Shown in pieces: positions 27,169-36,692 of a DNA stretch of 64,000 bases (within the stretch, counting starts at the first letter, position 1; each line of letters opens with the position of its first letter). Source of the DNA: Citroniella saccharovorans (lineage in GTDB: Bacteria > Bacillota > Clostridia > Tissierellales > Peptoniphilaceae); the NCBI RefSeq assembly GCF_035481615.1, contig NZ_JAYKOT010000003.1, forward strand, positions 124,001-188,000. The letters run 5' to 3'. Made by a program: the position numbers and the translations under genes. Under the pieces are notes generated by a model. The model did not search any database. It saw only the letters and a list, made by a program, of their open reading frames with translations, and was not told where the DNA came from.

Positions 27169-28113
27169 ATGGAAGGAAAGTTAAAGGTTTTTACTGGTTC
27201 TAGTAATGTTAAACTTGCTGAAGATATAGTTAAGAATATTGGAATTGAACTAGGAAAGATTAAAATTGAAAAGTTTAAAGATGGAGAAATTTCTGTAGTT
27301 ATCGATGAAACTGTTAGAGGTTATGATATTTATATTATTCAGCCTACTTCTACTCCTGTTAACGATAACTTAATGGAGCTTCTTATTATGATAGACGCTG
27401 CTAAAAGGGCATCAGCAGGCAGAATAAATGCAGTTATTCCATACTATGGATACGCTAGACAAGACCGTAAAACAAGGGGTAGAGAGCCTATATCAGCTAA
27501 ATTAGTAGCAGACCTTTTAGAAATGGCTGGAGCAGATAGAGTTATTTCTATGGACCTTCACGCTGGACAAATCCAAGGTTATTTCAATATTCCAGTTGAC
27601 CATCTTTCTGCAGTAAAAACTCTATCTAAATATTTTAAAAATTTAGTTAAAAATCAAGATGATTGGGTTATTGTTTCTCCTGATCTTGGTGGGGTTACAA
27701 GAGCTAGAAAGTTTTCTAATTTTTTAAATCTTCCTATAGCTATTATTGAAAAGAGAAGACCAAAGCCAAATGTATCTGAAGTTATGAATATAATTGGAGA
27801 TATTGATGGTAAAAACTGTATTATTATAGATGATATTATAGACACTGCTGGAACTATTACAAATGCAGCAAATGCTTTAATTGACAGGGGAGCAAAGGAA
27901 GTTTATATTACAGCTTCTCATGGAGTTTTATCCGGCCCTGCTATTGAAAGGATAGATTCTTCCGTTGTTAAAAAGTGCGTTATAACTGATACTATTGATA
28001 TTTCTAATAAAGAAAAATCTGATAAGATTGAGATTGTTTCAGTTGCTCCAATTATTGCAAATGTAATAAAAAATATTAACACTAACGACTCTGTATCTAA
28101 ATTATTTGATTAA
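27169..28113 (+). CDS. prs: Ribose-phosphate pyrophosphokinase
   Basis: 314 residues; makes PRPP from ribose-5-phosphate and ATP for nucleotide, His and Trp synthesis. The conserved NDNLMELLIMIDA and YYGYARQDRK segments are present, as is the PRPP loop IIDDIIDTAGT near residue 220. AGGGAGG lies 14 bp before the ATG, slightly far, and no better start is in frame. The stop overlaps the pth start by one base. Confidence 0.97.
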   Translation: MEGKLKVFTGSSNVKLAEDIVKNIGIELGKIKIEKFKDGEISVVIDETVRGYDIYIIQPTSTPVNDNLMELLIMIDAAKRASAGRINAVIPYYGYARQDRKTRGREPISAKLVADLLEMAGADRVISMDLHAGQIQGYFNIPVDHLSAVKTLSKYFKNLVKNQDDWVIVSPDLGGVTRARKFSNFLNLPIAIIEKRRPKPNVSEVMNIIGDIDGKNCIIIDDIIDTAGTITNAANALIDRGAKEVYITASHGVLSGPAIERIDSSVVKKCVITDTIDISNKEKSDKIEIVSVAPIIANVIKNINTNDSVSKLFD

Positions 28114-28685
28114 TGAAACTTATAGTAGGTCTGGGAAATCCTGGTTCAAATTATGAATATACAAGACACAATGTTGGGTTTAAGGTAATAGATGAACTTG
28201 AAAAAAGATATAATTTTAAAGTAAAAAAGATTAAGTTTAAGGGCGTTTATGACAAGGGAAATATTTTAGGGGAAGATGTTATACTCCTAAAACCTTATAC
28301 TTATATGAATGATTCTGGTATATCTATTAGAGAGGCACTTTCTTATTTTAAGCTAAGTCAAAAGGATCTTATAGTTATATATGATGATTCAGATATTGAG
28401 TTTGGAACTATTAGAATTAAAAAGAAGGGGTCTGCTGGAACTCACAATGGAATGAAATCAATACTCTACCATATTCAAAGTGATGAGTTTGATAGGGTAA
28501 AATTATCTATTGGTAAAAGAGGACCTTTTATAGATATGAAGGATTTTGTTCTTAGCGGGTTTGATAAATCTGAGATAAAAACTATTGAGGGCGAGATTGA
28601 TTTGGCAGCAGATGCTGTTGAAGAAATTATAAAAAACGGATCTGATTCTGCTATGAATATTTATAATGGAAAAAGTGTAATATAA
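28113..28685 (+). CDS. pth: Peptidyl-tRNA hydrolase
   Basis: 190 residues; frees tRNA from prematurely released peptidyl-tRNA. The N-terminus shows GLGNPGSNYEYTRHNVGF, containing the catalytic His (RHNVGF, residue 20). The DDSDIEFG and GSAGTHNGMKSI segments are typical. It is coupled to both neighbours by one-base TAATG overlaps, so prs, pth and mfd are translated as one unit. Confidence 0.97.
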   Translation: MKLIVGLGNPGSNYEYTRHNVGFKVIDELEKRYNFKVKKIKFKGVYDKGNILGEDVILLKPYTYMNDSGISIREALSYFKLSQKDLIVIYDDSDIEFGTIRIKKKGSAGTHNGMKSILYHIQSDEFDRVKLSIGKRGPFIDMKDFVLSGFDKSEIKTIEGEIDLAADAVEEIIKNGSDSAMNIYNGKSVI

Positions 28686-31600
28686 TGAAACTTGAAGAGA
28701 TTTTAAAAAAGTCTGAAGAATACAAGAAAATAGTTTCTGATCTAGAGGGAGAGGGCAGAATTTACCTACATGGTATGGTGGGTGAGGCCATCCCTCATTT
28801 TGCATTGTCTTTAAATGAAAGTTATGCTGGATCAATTGTTTTATTTACAGAAGATGATTTAAGAGCTAAGGAAGTTTATTCAAGCCTAAAAAAACTAGGA
28901 CTTAATAATATTTATTATTATCCTACAAGTGAAATTTCATTTTATAATATTAGGGCAATTGAGGATGATAGGGAAATTGAGAGAGTTTGCGTTCAAAATA
29001 AGCTTTTAAATAATGAGAAAATAATAATAGTAACGTCTATTAATTCATCTTTTAAAAAAATATCGACTCCAAACTATTTTAAATCTCTTAGAAAAACTTT
29101 AAATTTATCTTCTACAGTTGATACTACTAGTCTAAGTCTTGAGCTTATAAAGATGGGATATGAAAGGGTTGAAAAAGTAGAAGCAAGGTCTGAGTTTTCT
29201 ATAAGAGGAGGTATTATTGATATTTATCCACCTCTTTATGAGGATCCATATAGGATTGAGCTTTTTGGTGATGAGATAGATAGGATAAGCGTATTTGATG
29301 TAAATACTCAAAGGTCTTTAGAAAATAAGGACGAAGTCGAGATAATACCAGCAAGAAGTTTTTTATTAAAGGATAGGGATTTTAAGGATATAGGAAAGGG
29401 AATCGAAAAAGATTTAAAGTCTTTAGAATTTTCTAAACTTTCTGATGAAAATAATGAAAAGTTAGCTAATAAGTTTGAAATTTTACAGCAAAGTCTTGAA
29501 AATATGGATTTTATAAAAAATCTAGATCTTATTAGCCCATACATTAAATCTGATTCTTATGCTTCAATTTTAGACTATCTAAAAGCTGATGACCTTATAA
29601 TTTTTGAAGATATTACTAGGCTTTATGATAAGGCATACCTCTATGAGAAAAGTTTTTTAGATAACGTCACAAGTAGAATTGAGGAAGGAGAGATTTTTTC
29701 ATCTTTTGAAAAGGCGATTATATCCTTTAAGGATACTTTAAAAGCTTTCAAAAATTTCAAATATATAAATATTACTTCAATACTAAAAAGAAGTAGAATT
29801 TTAGATTTTGATAGTGAGATAAAGATAGTTTCTTCTGAAGTTTTCGCCTTCAACAGAGATTTTAACAGACTAATAGAATATTTAAGAGAAAATATTAGAA
29901 ACGGTTTAAAAACAGTTCTAATGGAAGAAGGCGAAGAATCTAGAAAGGAATTAAAAAAAGTTTTAGATTCTAATGGACTCTACACAATTTCATTTGATGA
30001 GACTAATGATTTAAAGTCATCTGGCATTTATTTAGCTAATAAAAGTTTTTCTAAGGGATTTGAATATAAAAATTTAAATACTATTTTTTTAACTGGTCAT
30101 GAAATTTATGGAAAAACTCTTAAAATATATAGAAAAAATAAAAAAGCAAAAAAATCTAAGGACTTACTTTCTTTTACAGATCTTAAAGTTGGAGATTATG
30201 TAGTTCATGAAATTCATGGAGTCGCTCAATATAAGGGGATTAGTAAAAGAGAGATAAATGGAACGACAAGGGATTTTCTAACTTTAGAATATAGGGGAGA
30301 AGATAAACTCTTAGTTCCAACTGACCAGATGGATGTCATTCAAAAGTTTATAGGATCAAAAGGAGAAGCACCAAGACTTACTAGGCTTGGTTCAGGAGAA
30401 TGGCAGAGGATAAAGCAAAGGGCAAAAAAAGCTATTGATGAGATTGCTGAAGATTTGGTAAAACTTTATGCCAAAAGACTTAAACTTAAGGGCTATAAAT
30501 TTTCAAAAGACACTCCTTGGCAAAGGGAGTTTGAAGATTCATTTATCTATGAGGAAACATCTAGCCAGTTAAGAGTAATAGATGAGATAAAAAAGGATAT
30601 GCAAAGCGATAATCCTATGGATAGGCTTCTTTGTGGAGATGTTGGATATGGAAAGACAGAAGTAGCACTAAGAGCTGCATTTAAGGCTATTATGGATGGC
30701 AAGCAGGTTGCATTTTTAGTTCCTACAACTATTCTTGCAAACCAGCATTATGAAACAGCTCTTGAAAGAATGAAAGATTTCCCCGTTAAAATAGAAATGC
30801 TTTCTAGATTTAGGACAAAAGCTCAGCAAAATGCAATACTAGAAAACACGAGAAAAGGTTATGTGGATCTTTTGATTGGAACGCATAGGATATTATCAAG
30901 TGATATAAAATTTAAAGACCTAGGATTACTTATAGTAGATGAAGAGCAGCGTTTTGGAGTAAGGGCGAAAGAAAAGTTAAAAATTTTAAGAGAAAATATT
31001 GATGTTTTAATGCTCTCTGCAACTCCAATTCCTAGAACGCTTCAAATGGGACTTGTGGGCATAAGAGATATGTCTCTTTTAGATGAAAGACCGGTAAATA
31101 GATTTCCAACAGCAACCTATGTTTTAGAATATGAACCTGGAATAATTAGGGAAGCTATCATTCGAGAAATGGAAAGAGATGGGCAGATTTATTTTGTCTA
31201 CAACAAGGTATTGGATATTGATAGAGTTTCTCTTGAGTTATCTAATTTAGTTCCTGAAGCAAGAATAGCAATTGGACATGGAAAGATGACACCAAGAGCA
31301 TTAGAGAAGGTTATGAAAGATTTTAATGACTATAAATATGATATTTTACTTTCAACATCTATTATTGAGACTGGACTAGATATAAAAAATGCAAATACAA
31401 TGATAATATATGGTGCGAACCGTATGGGCCTATCTCAAATTTACCAGCTTAAAGGTAGAATAGGAAGAAGTGATAGAACTTCTTTTTGTTATGTAACTTA
31501 CGAAAAAAATATATCTCTTACTGAAATTGCAGAAAAGAGATTAAAGGCAATAAAAGATTTTCAAGATTTAGGTTCTGGCTATAAAATTGCTATGAAGGAC

Positions 31601-32194
31601 TTAGAGCTTAGAGGGGCCGGTAATATGCTTGGAGAAAGTCAGTCGGGTCATATTGATCAAATAGGATATGATCTTTATGTTAAGTTTTTGGAAGAGGCTC
31701 TTAAAAAAGTTAAGGGAGAAAAGATTACTAGCCAAAATAGTGATATAACTATTGACCTTAAACTAGATAGCTATATTTCATCATCTTATATAAAGGATTT
31801 GGATAGCAAGATAGAAATCTATAAAAGAATATCTGAAGTTGAGACTTACGATGAGCTGCTTGATTTAAATGATGAACTTCTTGATAGATTTGGAGAGATT
31901 CCAGTTCCAACTCAAAATGTTATAAAAACAGCTCTTATTAAAAATATAGCAAAAGATTTTTCATTTAAAAGGGTATATAATGATGGTAAGTATATTAATT
32001 TCTTTTATGAAGATATGAATGCTTTCTCACTTGAAAAATTTTCTTCCCTAAGGGAAAAATATAGGGAAAATATTGAATTTTCAATGTCTAGCCCATTTTC
32101 AATAAAAATATTAATTGTAAGTGGAGCTTTTGAGGATTCACTTAATTTTCTGGAATATTTAAAAAAACTTGAAAAACACTTGAAAAATGCGTAA
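28685..32194 (+). CDS. mfd: Transcription-repair coupling factor
   Basis: 1169 residues; removes RNA polymerase stalled at DNA damage and recruits UvrA. The UvrB-like N-terminal region is followed by the RNA-polymerase-interacting domain (VGDYVVHEIHGVAQYKG, near residue 500). The translocase module has Walker A GDVGYGKTE near residue 655 and the DEEQ box (DEEQRFGV) near residue 753. The C-terminal TRCF domain completes it. Length is normal. A promoter for the next gene overlaps its last codons. Confidence 0.97.
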   Translation: MKLEEILKKSEEYKKIVSDLEGEGRIYLHGMVGEAIPHFALSLNESYAGSIVLFTEDDLRAKEVYSSLKKLGLNNIYYYPTSEISFYNIRAIEDDREIERVCVQNKLLNNEKIIIVTSINSSFKKISTPNYFKSLRKTLNLSSTVDTTSLSLELIKMGYERVEKVEARSEFSIRGGIIDIYPPLYEDPYRIELFGDEIDRISVFDVNTQRSLENKDEVEIIPARSFLLKDRDFKDIGKGIEKDLKSLEFSKLSDENNEKLANKFEILQQSLENMDFIKNLDLISPYIKSDSYASILDYLKADDLIIFEDITRLYDKAYLYEKSFLDNVTSRIEEGEIFSSFEKAIISFKDTLKAFKNFKYINITSILKRSRILDFDSEIKIVSSEVFAFNRDFNRLIEYLRENIRNGLKTVLMEEGEESRKELKKVLDSNGLYTISFDETNDLKSSGIYLANKSFSKGFEYKNLNTIFLTGHEIYGKTLKIYRKNKKAKKSKDLLSFTDLKVGDYVVHEIHGVAQYKGISKREINGTTRDFLTLEYRGEDKLLVPTDQMDVIQKFIGSKGEAPRLTRLGSGEWQRIKQRAKKAIDEIAEDLVKLYAKRLKLKGYKFSKDTPWQREFEDSFIYEETSSQLRVIDEIKKDMQSDNPMDRLLCGDVGYGKTEVALRAAFKAIMDGKQVAFLVPTTILANQHYETALERMKDFPVKIEMLSRFRTKAQQNAILENTRKGYVDLLIGTHRILSSDIKFKDLGLLIVDEEQRFGVRAKEKLKILRENIDVLMLSATPIPRTLQMGLVGIRDMSLLDERPVNRFPTATYVLEYEPGIIREAIIREMERDGQIYFVYNKVLDIDRVSLELSNLVPEARIAIGHGKMTPRALEKVMKDFNDYKYDILLSTSIIETGLDIKNANTMIIYGANRMGLSQIYQLKGRIGRSDRTSFCYVTYEKNISLTEIAEKRLKAIKDFQDLGSGYKIAMKDLELRGAGNMLGESQSGHIDQIGYDLYVKFLEEALKKVKGEKITSQNSDITIDLKLDSYISSSYIKDLDSKIEIYKRISEVETYDELLDLNDELLDRFGEIPVPTQNVIKTALIKNIAKDFSFKRVYNDGKYINFFYEDMNAFSLEKFSSLREKYRENIEFSMSSPFSIKILIVSGAFEDSLNFLEYLKKLEKHLKNA

Positions 32195-32207
32195 AATACT
32201 ATATAAT
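32180..32207 (+). promoter_or_regulatory. Promoter of the foldase gene
   Basis: TTGAAA (32180-32185), 16-bp spacer, TATAAT (32202-32207). It overlaps the 3' end of mfd and lies 38 bp before the prsA-like ATG. Confidence 0.62.
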
Positions 32208-32244
32208 AATAAAGAAGATACGATTTATAGGAAAGGAAGATTAT

Positions 32245-33330
32245 ATGAAAAAGATTAAATTTTTAGCTCTATTTTTAGCTTTAGCAATGACTTTTACAGC
32301 TTGCGCAAATAAGCCAAAGGGAGCGGTAGCAAAAGTTGGCAAGGAATATGTTACAAACGAGACGTTTAGCTCTAACTATTCCATTTTAAGAAAGATGTAC
32401 TATGGAACATTTCCAGAGGAAGAATTTGAAAAACCTGGACAAGATGGTATGAGTCAACAAGTGAAACTTGGAAATCAAGTTATAGATATGCTTGTTATGG
32501 ATGAAATTGTAAAACAAGAACTTAAGAAAAATAATGTTGAAGTTAGTGAAGAAGATATAGATAAACAAATTGAAAATATGAAGACTGCTTCAGGATCTGA
32601 AGAAGCTTTCAAAGCTCAACTTGATAATTATGGTATTACAGAAGAAGAATTTAGATCTCTAATTGCTCAAAACGCTAGAACTGAAGCCTTAATGAATAAC
32701 TTCATTTCTAAAAATGCTCCAAGCGATGCAGAAAGACAAAAATATTTTGACGAAAACAAAGATAAGCTTATAAAATATGATGTGTCTCATATATTAGTTG
32801 ACACAGAAGAAGAAGCTAAAGAGATTGAAAAGAGTCTTAAAGAAGGAAAAGATTTTGAAGAGTTAGCTAAAGAAAAATCAAAAGATCCTGGATCTGCTGT
32901 AAAAGGTGGAGAATTAGGAGAAATTACTATGCAAACTCCTTTTGTTAAAGAGTTTCTAGACAAGGTAAAAGAGATGAAGGTTGAAGAAATATCTGAACCA
33001 GTTAAATCTCAATTTGGCTATCATATAATTAGATTAAATAGCATAAGCGGCTCTGTAGAAGAATTAAAAGATGTTATTGATAAAGAACTAGTAAATCCTA
33101 AGTACCAAGAATATATAAGTAATCTATATAAAGTAACTCCAGTGGAAAAATATAGTCCAACTGAATATCCAAAGGTAGAAACAAAAGCTGCAGATAATCC
33201 AGCTGAACAAACACCACAAGAAGAAGGGCCAAAAGATGATTCTTCTGGAGAAGCTAAAGATACAAATGAAGGCTCACCATCTAAGGATGAGGGTGACACT
33301 AAGCCTGTAGATAAACCTAAGGATGAATAA
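32245..33330 (+). CDS. prsA: PrsA-like foldase lipoprotein (peptidyl-prolyl isomerase)
   Basis: A 361-residue lipoprotein that helps secreted proteins fold outside the membrane. The lipobox ends at Cys18 (FTACA). Residues about 50-170 form a SurA-like chaperone region. The parvulin domain (about 175-265) shows SHILVDTEEEA and FGYHIIRL. The tail from residue 310 is Pro/Glu/Asp/Lys-rich and probably disordered. Two giant secreted proteases in this window are plausible clients, but that is inference. AGGAAAGGAAG precedes the ATG. Confidence 0.92.
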   Translation: MKKIKFLALFLALAMTFTACANKPKGAVAKVGKEYVTNETFSSNYSILRKMYYGTFPEEEFEKPGQDGMSQQVKLGNQVIDMLVMDEIVKQELKKNNVEVSEEDIDKQIENMKTASGSEEAFKAQLDNYGITEEEFRSLIAQNARTEALMNNFISKNAPSDAERQKYFDENKDKLIKYDVSHILVDTEEEAKEIEKSLKEGKDFEELAKEKSKDPGSAVKGGELGEITMQTPFVKEFLDKVKEMKVEEISEPVKSQFGYHIIRLNSISGSVEELKDVIDKELVNPKYQEYISNLYKVTPVEKYSPTEYPKVETKAADNPAEQTPQEEGPKDDSSGEAKDTNEGSPSKDEGDTKPVDKPKDE

Positions 33331-33420
33331 GATATAATAATTAAATATATTAAGCATCTTAAATATGGCAGTTATTAAAAATTTAAATAAATGGCACAAA
33401 AAAATAAGGAGGGATTCTGA

Positions 33421-33720
33421 ATGAATAAATCTGAACTACTATCAAAGATTGCTGAAAAAAGTAATCTAACTAAAGTTGAATCAGAAAGAGCATTAAATGC
33501 TTTTCTAGAAACTGTAGAAGAAACACTTTCTAAAGGCGAAAAAGTTCAATTAGTAGGATTTGGAACTTTCGAATCTAGAGAAAGAAAAGCTAGAGAAGGA
33601 AGAAATCCAAGAAATCCAGAAGAAGTAATCAAGATTCCAGCTTCAGTTGCACCTGTATTTAAGGCTGGTAAATCTTTAAAAGAATCTGTAAACAATGCAC
33701 ATAGCAAAAAGAAGAAATAG
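33421..33720 (+). CDS. hup: HU-family DNA-binding protein
   Basis: 99 residues; a histone-like dimeric protein that bends and compacts DNA. It starts MNKSELLSKIAEKSNL, and the DNA-binding arm has the conserved GFGTFESRERKAREGRNPR region (residues 44-62). The Lys-rich tail is short. AAGGAGGG precedes the ATG, and a terminator follows. Confidence 0.97.
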   Translation: MNKSELLSKIAEKSNLTKVESERALNAFLETVEETLSKGEKVQLVGFGTFESRERKAREGRNPRNPEEVIKIPASVAPVFKAGKSLKESVNNAHSKKKK

Positions 33721-33770
33721 TTTTTGTTTTTAGAATCTAACTATAGGTCTAAAATAAATTTATTTTAGTA

Positions 33771-33797
33771 AAAAAGCAGCTTTTGCTGCTTTTTTTG
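33771..33797 (+). terminator. Rho-independent terminator of hup
   Basis: AAAAAGCAGC and GCTGCTTTTT pair around TTTT, with the T-tract continuing. Confidence 0.92.
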
Positions 33798-33816
33798 TAT
33801 AAAAATGGAGGATATA

Positions 33817-34056
33817 ATGAGAGTAGATATTTTTCTAAAAAATTCTAGGATTATAAAAAGAAGAACAGTTGCAAAGCTTGCTTGTGAAGGAGGAAGAGTT
33901 AAAATCAATGAAAAAACTGCCAAGCCAGGAGACGATGTCAAGATAGGAGATATAATATCTGTAGTCTTTGGTGAAAAAGAATATAAGTATAAAGTTAAAA
34001 AGATTTTAGAAACCCAGTCAAAATCAAACATGGAAGAGATGGTAGAAGTAATATAA
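33817..34056 (+). CDS. rqcP: S4-domain RNA-binding protein, RqcP/YabO-like
   Basis: 79 residues forming one S4 RNA-binding domain: MRVDIFLKNSRIIKRRTVA, then GGRVKINEKTAKPG. In B. subtilis the syntenic YabO (RqcP) works with RqcH on stalled 50S subunits in ribosome quality control. The assignment here rests on length and gene order (mfd ... rqcP-divIC-yabR). The ATG at 33817 is used because GGAGG lies just before it; the upstream in-frame ATG at 33805 would overlap that site. Confidence 0.88.
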   Translation: MRVDIFLKNSRIIKRRTVAKLACEGGRVKINEKTAKPGDDVKIGDIISVVFGEKEYKYKVKKILETQSKSNMEEMVEVI

Positions 34057-34073
34057 GTTTTTAAAAAATCTCC

Positions 34074-34102
34074 TTGTATTTTTCGCACAAATATCTTATA
34101 AT
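34074..34102 (+). promoter_or_regulatory. Promoter of divIC
   Basis: TTGTAT (34074-34079), 17 bp, TATAAT (34097-34102), 40 bp before the divIC ATG. Confidence 0.68.
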
Positions 34103-34142
34103 GAAAATAAGCTTAGAAAATATATATAAGGGGGAGGGGAAA

Positions 34143-34514
34143 ATGGAATATAGAAATAAGTTAAGGTCTAGAAAAGAACTTAATAGAGAAATTAGAAAAA
34201 GAAACTTAATTACCATAGCTTGCTATATTTCGTTTTTTGCCTTTATAGTTTATTTTTCCATTAGTTTTTTAGGAACATCTTTTAAAATCAAGGACCTAAA
34301 TACTGAAATTTCAGCTAAGAATGAAAAAAAAGAAAGCTTAATTAAGCAAAAGTTAAAGCTTGAAAAAGAGCTTAAAGAAGTAGATAATGATAAGTGGATT
34401 GAAAAAGTTGCTAGAGAAAAGTTAAAAATGGTCTCTAAAGATGATTTAATATATGTTGATGAATCCAAAAATAAAAAAGAAAATAATGAAAAACGACTTT
34501 ACGAAGATAACTAA
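34143..34514 (+). CDS. divIC: Septum formation initiator, DivIC/FtsL-like
   Basis: A 123-residue bitopic membrane protein of the division machinery. A basic N-terminus is followed by one membrane span (about residues 22-42) and a coiled coil (about 45-85). The AREKLKMVSKDDLIYV motif is the family signature. The ATG at 34143 follows GGGGGAGGGG, so the upstream in-frame starts are unlikely. It lies between rqcP and an S1-domain gene, as in B. subtilis. Confidence 0.9.
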   Translation: MEYRNKLRSRKELNREIRKRNLITIACYISFFAFIVYFSISFLGTSFKIKDLNTEISAKNEKKESLIKQKLKLEKELKEVDNDKWIEKVAREKLKMVSKDDLIYVDESKNKKENNEKRLYEDN

Positions 34515-34629
34515 TTTTTAAAAAAATTAAGCTATCTTCTTATTTTTTAGCTATTTTATCTTGACAATATATATTAAATTAAATATAATCAATTGAGAAT
34601 ATAAATTTTTAGGGAGGAAAAATTCTTTT

Positions 34630-35058
34630 ATGTCCATTGAAGTTGGAGATGTACTTGAAGGAAAAGTAAGTGGGATAACAAAATTCGGAGCTTTTATTGA
34701 TTTTGAAGGTGGGGCAAGCGCTCTTTTACATATTTCTGAGATTTCAAATGATTATGTGAAAAACGTAGAAGATTATTTAAGTGTTGGAGACTCTTTAAAA
34801 GTTAAAGTTTTAAGCACTGATAATGGGAAAATTAGTGTTTCAAAAAGAGCTCTTGAGATTGTAGAGAAAAAGCCAAAAAATTTGCCAGAGGAGTTTGTTT
34901 CTAAAAGAGAAACTGAGGAGCTAGATATGTCTTTTGAAGATATGATGTCTAGATTTCTTAAAGATTCTAATGAGAAGATAACTGATATAAACTCTAGAAA
35001 TGGTAAGAGAAGAGCGGGACAAAAAAATAAAAATAGAAGTTATAATTCAAATTACTAA
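34630..35058 (+). CDS. S1 RNA-binding domain protein (YabR-like)
   Basis: 142 residues. One S1 domain fills residues 1-75 (VGDVLEGKVSGITKFGAFIDF ... VSKRAL), followed by a charged tail rich in Lys, Arg and Asn. The B. subtilis counterpart in the same place, YabR, is a general-stress or polynucleotide-phosphorylase-like S1 protein of unclear role. AGGGAGG precedes the ATG at 12 bp. It has its own terminator. Confidence 0.88.
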   Translation: MSIEVGDVLEGKVSGITKFGAFIDFEGGASALLHISEISNDYVKNVEDYLSVGDSLKVKVLSTDNGKISVSKRALEIVEKKPKNLPEEFVSKRETEELDMSFEDMMSRFLKDSNEKITDINSRNGKRRAGQKNKNRSYNSNY

Positions 35059-35064
35059 CATACT

Positions 35065-35089
35065 GCCGGCAGATGCCGGCTTTTATTTT
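35065..35089 (+). terminator. Rho-independent terminator
   Basis: GCCGGC-AGAT-GCCGGC stem-loop followed by TTTTATTTTAT. It is much more GC-rich than its surroundings. Confidence 0.85.
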
Positions 35090-35105
35090 ATAAGATAAGC
35101 CAAAT

Positions 35106-35143
35106 AATATCCCACCCTATTTTATATTTATGGGTGGGTTATT
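35106..35143 (+). promoter_or_regulatory. Strong hairpin in the tilS leader
   Basis: CCCACCC (35111-35117) and GGGTGGG (35132-35138) pair, with flanking AATA and TATT extending the stem. The stem ends 15 bases before the tilS ribosome site. It could be an attenuator or an mRNA-stabilising or translation-control structure. The T-tract after it is poor. Confidence 0.45.
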
Positions 35144-35163
35144 GTAAAAAGATGGAGGGTTAT

Positions 35164-36546
35164 ATGGAATTCTTAGAATTTTCAAGAGCTAATAATTTAT
35201 TTAGTAAGGGAGACGCGATAATTTTAGCGGTTTCTGGTGGATCAGATAGCCTTTGCATGCTTGGAAAATTTTTGGAAGTAAAAGAAGAATATAATTTAAA
35301 GCTTTGCCTAGCCCATGTTAATCACCTTTATAGAAAAGAGGCTTCAAGTGATGCCCAGTATGTAAGAGAATTAGGTGAAAAATATGGTCTTGATTTTTAT
35401 CTTGAAGAAAAGAGCATGGTTGATGTAGCTAGGAAAGAAGGTCTTTCTATTGAAGAAGCTGGACGCAAAATTAGATATGATTTTTTTTATAGACTTAAAG
35501 AAGATTTAGAAAAAAATACTGATAAAAATGTTCTTGTTGCAACAGCACATAATAAGAATGACTTAGTTGAGACCTTTTTCCTTAATTTATTTAGAGGTAC
35601 AGGTCTAAAGGGACTAACAGGTATTAAAGCTAAAACTGATAGCTTAATAAGGCCAATTTTATTTATGGAAAAAAAAGAAATAGAATCCTATGTAAAAGAG
35701 CGGGGCTTTAAGGTTAGAATTGATAAAACTAATTTTCAAAATGACTTTACTAGAAATTCTATAAGAAATGAACTTATTCCATTTATTAAAGAAAAATACC
35801 AAGAAAATATAATTGAAAATATTTTTAGAACAGCAGCTTTACTCGGCAGCGACTATGATTTAATAAAACTAAATATGGATGACTTTATTTATGAGTTTGG
35901 AGTCTTTAAAGAAAATAAATGTATTTTAGATAGAGATAGTTTTTTATGTAAGCCTAAAGCTTTTAAATTGAATCTTATTAGGAGGATAATTTTTAAGCTT
36001 AAGGGGACTTTAGACGGATTTACCAAGGCTCAGTTTGAAGAAATTCTTAACTTTTTAGGGAGTTTAAGCGGTAAGGAAATGAAAATTCTTGGAATTTCAT
36101 TTAGGATTAGCTTCGATAAAATATTAATTGAAAAAATACTAGAAAAAGATGTGATAAGGGAAATAAACCCAATAATTATATCTACTTTAGAGGATACTAG
36201 TATAAATTTTTGCGATTATAAAATTGACATAAAAAGAATCAAGTCTAAAAAGAGGGACAAAACAAAAGCTTATTATTTTTCTAAAGATCTTAATAAGATT
36301 ATTATAAGATCTAGGAAAGATGGAGATAGACTTTTGTATAGTGAGGGAAAGAGTAAAAAACTAAAGGATATATTTATTGAATCTAAGCTAGATAAAAATC
36401 TTAGGGATAAGGAGCCTATTTTTACTGATGAAAATGGGGATATTATTTTGGTTTCAAATATAAGGCGAAGCTCAAGATATTATACTAAAGATGGGGATGA
36501 AGAGATGGTTATGATAAATATTAAAAAAGTGAATAAAACTTTTTAG
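35164..36546 (+). CDS. tilS: tRNA(Ile)-lysidine synthetase
   Basis: 460 residues; attaches lysine to C34 of tRNA(Ile2) so it reads AUA, which is an essential step. The PP-loop AVSGGSDS is at residues 21-28. The TAHNKNDLVET helix and the RP-containing linker follow, and a C-terminal TilS domain closes it (FIESKLDKNLRD). GGAGG at 35153-35157 selects the ATG at 35164; the in-frame start 30 bp upstream lacks a site. The strong use of ATA codons in this genome fits the need for TilS. Confidence 0.95.
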   Translation: MEFLEFSRANNLFSKGDAIILAVSGGSDSLCMLGKFLEVKEEYNLKLCLAHVNHLYRKEASSDAQYVRELGEKYGLDFYLEEKSMVDVARKEGLSIEEAGRKIRYDFFYRLKEDLEKNTDKNVLVATAHNKNDLVETFFLNLFRGTGLKGLTGIKAKTDSLIRPILFMEKKEIESYVKERGFKVRIDKTNFQNDFTRNSIRNELIPFIKEKYQENIIENIFRTAALLGSDYDLIKLNMDDFIYEFGVFKENKCILDRDSFLCKPKAFKLNLIRRIIFKLKGTLDGFTKAQFEEILNFLGSLSGKEMKILGISFRISFDKILIEKILEKDVIREINPIIISTLEDTSINFCDYKIDIKRIKSKKRDKTKAYYFSKDLNKIIIRSRKDGDRLLYSEGKSKKLKDIFIESKLDKNLRDKEPIFTDENGDIILVSNIRRSSRYYTKDGDEEMVMINIKKVNKTF

Positions 36547-36692
36547 CCTTGACTAAAAAAATAGATTTTCTTTAATCTCAAAATAATAATTTTCTAATTA
36601 AACTATGTATTTTTTGGCAAATTGGGTAATTATAAAAAAGGTACTTTTTAATAAAATTTTAAGGATAAATTTATAGACAGGGGTAGTATAAT

